Shown in pieces: positions 4,714 to 5,164 of a stretch of DNA of 5,164 nucleotides. The DNA lies in NCBI GenBank assembly GCA_937894515.1, contig CALCRH010000319.1, positions 1-5,164 of the forward strand. The letters run 5' to 3'. The notes beneath the pieces are model-generated. The model worked only from the letters and a program-made list of their open reading frames with translations, did not search any database and was not told where the DNA came from. Source of the DNA: an uncultured Clostridia bacterium. Its GTDB lineage: Bacteria > Bacillota > Clostridia > Oscillospirales > Oscillospiraceae. The first letter of the stretch is position 1. Each line of letters starts with the position of its first letter. The position numbers and the translations under genes are program-made.

Positions 4714-4877
4714 AACCTGAACTGCTGAAAAAATACAGTTCTTCGTTTGCGGACGCATATTCAATCGGATGTCTTGAGATTAACTATATTTTCTCATCAG
4801 GAGCGGTTGAAATGAGAAAATCAAGCTTAGAGATCTTACTGCTACGGACATTCAGAATTTCTATTCAAAGCTACTGA
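4710..4877 (+). pseudogene. 5' remnant of a second gene, coupled by ATGA overlap
   Basis: The ATG at 4710 overlaps the stop of the previous gene by four bases, a typical operon arrangement. The 55-residue frame reads plausibly for about 34 residues (MKPELLKKYSSSFADAY, then CLEINYIFSSGAVE). From about 4811 the same DNA encodes integrase in another frame, so the remaining 21 residues are out-of-frame readthrough ending at 4875-4877. I do not recognise the N-terminal part. It most likely was a partner of the membrane-anchored protein, cut off when integrase DNA was joined to it. Confidence 0.5.
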
Positions 4878-5164
4878 AAACAGTTTCTGCCAATACAGTG
4901 ATCCATATTCACACAAACATCCATAAAGCACTGAAATACGCCGTTAAAATGGATATGATTCCGGTCAACCCGGCGGATAAGGTGGAACGCCCGAAAAAGC
5001 AAAAGTTTATCGCAGGGTACTATCACTTGGATGAACTGGAACGCCTCTTTGAGATTTCAAAGGATCATCCGTACTCTTTACTGATTCAGATGACTGCTTT
5101 CTATGGCTTGCGTCGAAGCGAAGCACTGGGGCTGCGATGGGATGCCATCGACTTTGAGCGGAAC
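4811..5164 (+). pseudogene. Tyrosine recombinase (phage-type integrase), 5'-truncated and running off the window
   Basis: Members of this family cut and rejoin DNA at attachment sites to integrate or excise elements. The frame from 4811 gives 118 residues. The first part (LRDLTATDIQNFYSKLL, then ANTVIHIHTNIHKALKYAV) matches the end of the core-binding SAM-like domain, with the usual MIPVNPADKVERPK linker. The catalytic domain begins at about HLDELERLF. YGLRRSEALGLRW carries the first catalytic arginine. The remaining catalytic residues, including the tyrosine, would lie past 5164. A stop at 4808-4810 precedes the frame, and there is no suitable start before the conserved region. Roughly the first 100 residues (arm-binding and most of the core-binding domain) are therefore missing. 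Its closeness to the tRNA-Ser 3' fragment fits an integrative element, probably defective. A frameshift rather than a deletion is less likely, because no integrase-like residues appear upstream in the other frames. Confidence 0.8.

Overview
The window looks like a chromosomal stretch from a low-to-mid G+C gut Firmicute, probably of the Ruminococcaceae/Oscillospiraceae. Reasons: strong AGGAG-type ribosome binding sites, many short hairpin terminators with T-runs, a WYL-type regulator head, a cytoplasmic glycosidase and a Firmicute-style tyrosine integrase. The organism call is inference from style, not from a marker gene.

Layout, left to right. Positions 1-330 are non-coding: a palindrome, a strong terminator hairpin, then an AT-rich stretch with a 14-base direct repeat around a 10-bp hairpin. 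Positions 331-3452 hold a leftward (minus-strand) gene group. In transcription order these are a shortened winged-helix regulator (3452-3159), a 650-residue glycoside-hydrolase-like enzyme (3144-1192), an unrecognised 150-residue protein that overlaps the enzyme's end and has probably lost its own start (1201-749), a terminator (743-709), and a small zinc-ribbon protein (666-331). Base composition drops sharply just after the enzyme gene, so the join near 1200 looks like a rearrangement point.

Positions 3498-3817 are an intergenic block full of hairpins and two minus-strand terminators. At 3818-3862 lies the 3' part of a serine tRNA gene (variable arm, T arm, acceptor strand, CCA) on the minus strand, without its 5' part. 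This is the usual scar of an integrated element: the terminator to its left would be the original chromosomal downstream sequence, and everything to its right would be element DNA.

The right side carries a terminator, a near-consensus sigma-A promoter, a gene for an unrecognised membrane-anchored 177-residue protein (4180-4713), a start-stop-coupled second gene cut short after about 34 codons, and a tyrosine integrase that lacks its 5' end and runs off the window. The integrase next to the tRNA scar fits an integrative element, but its missing start suggests this end of the element has decayed.

No CRISPR array, rRNA or complete tRNA is present, and I see no convincing evidence of a wholly new system. 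The most informative signals are the tRNA scar, the three truncation junctions (near 1200, 3280 and 4811), and an operator-like palindrome in the leader of the enzyme gene.
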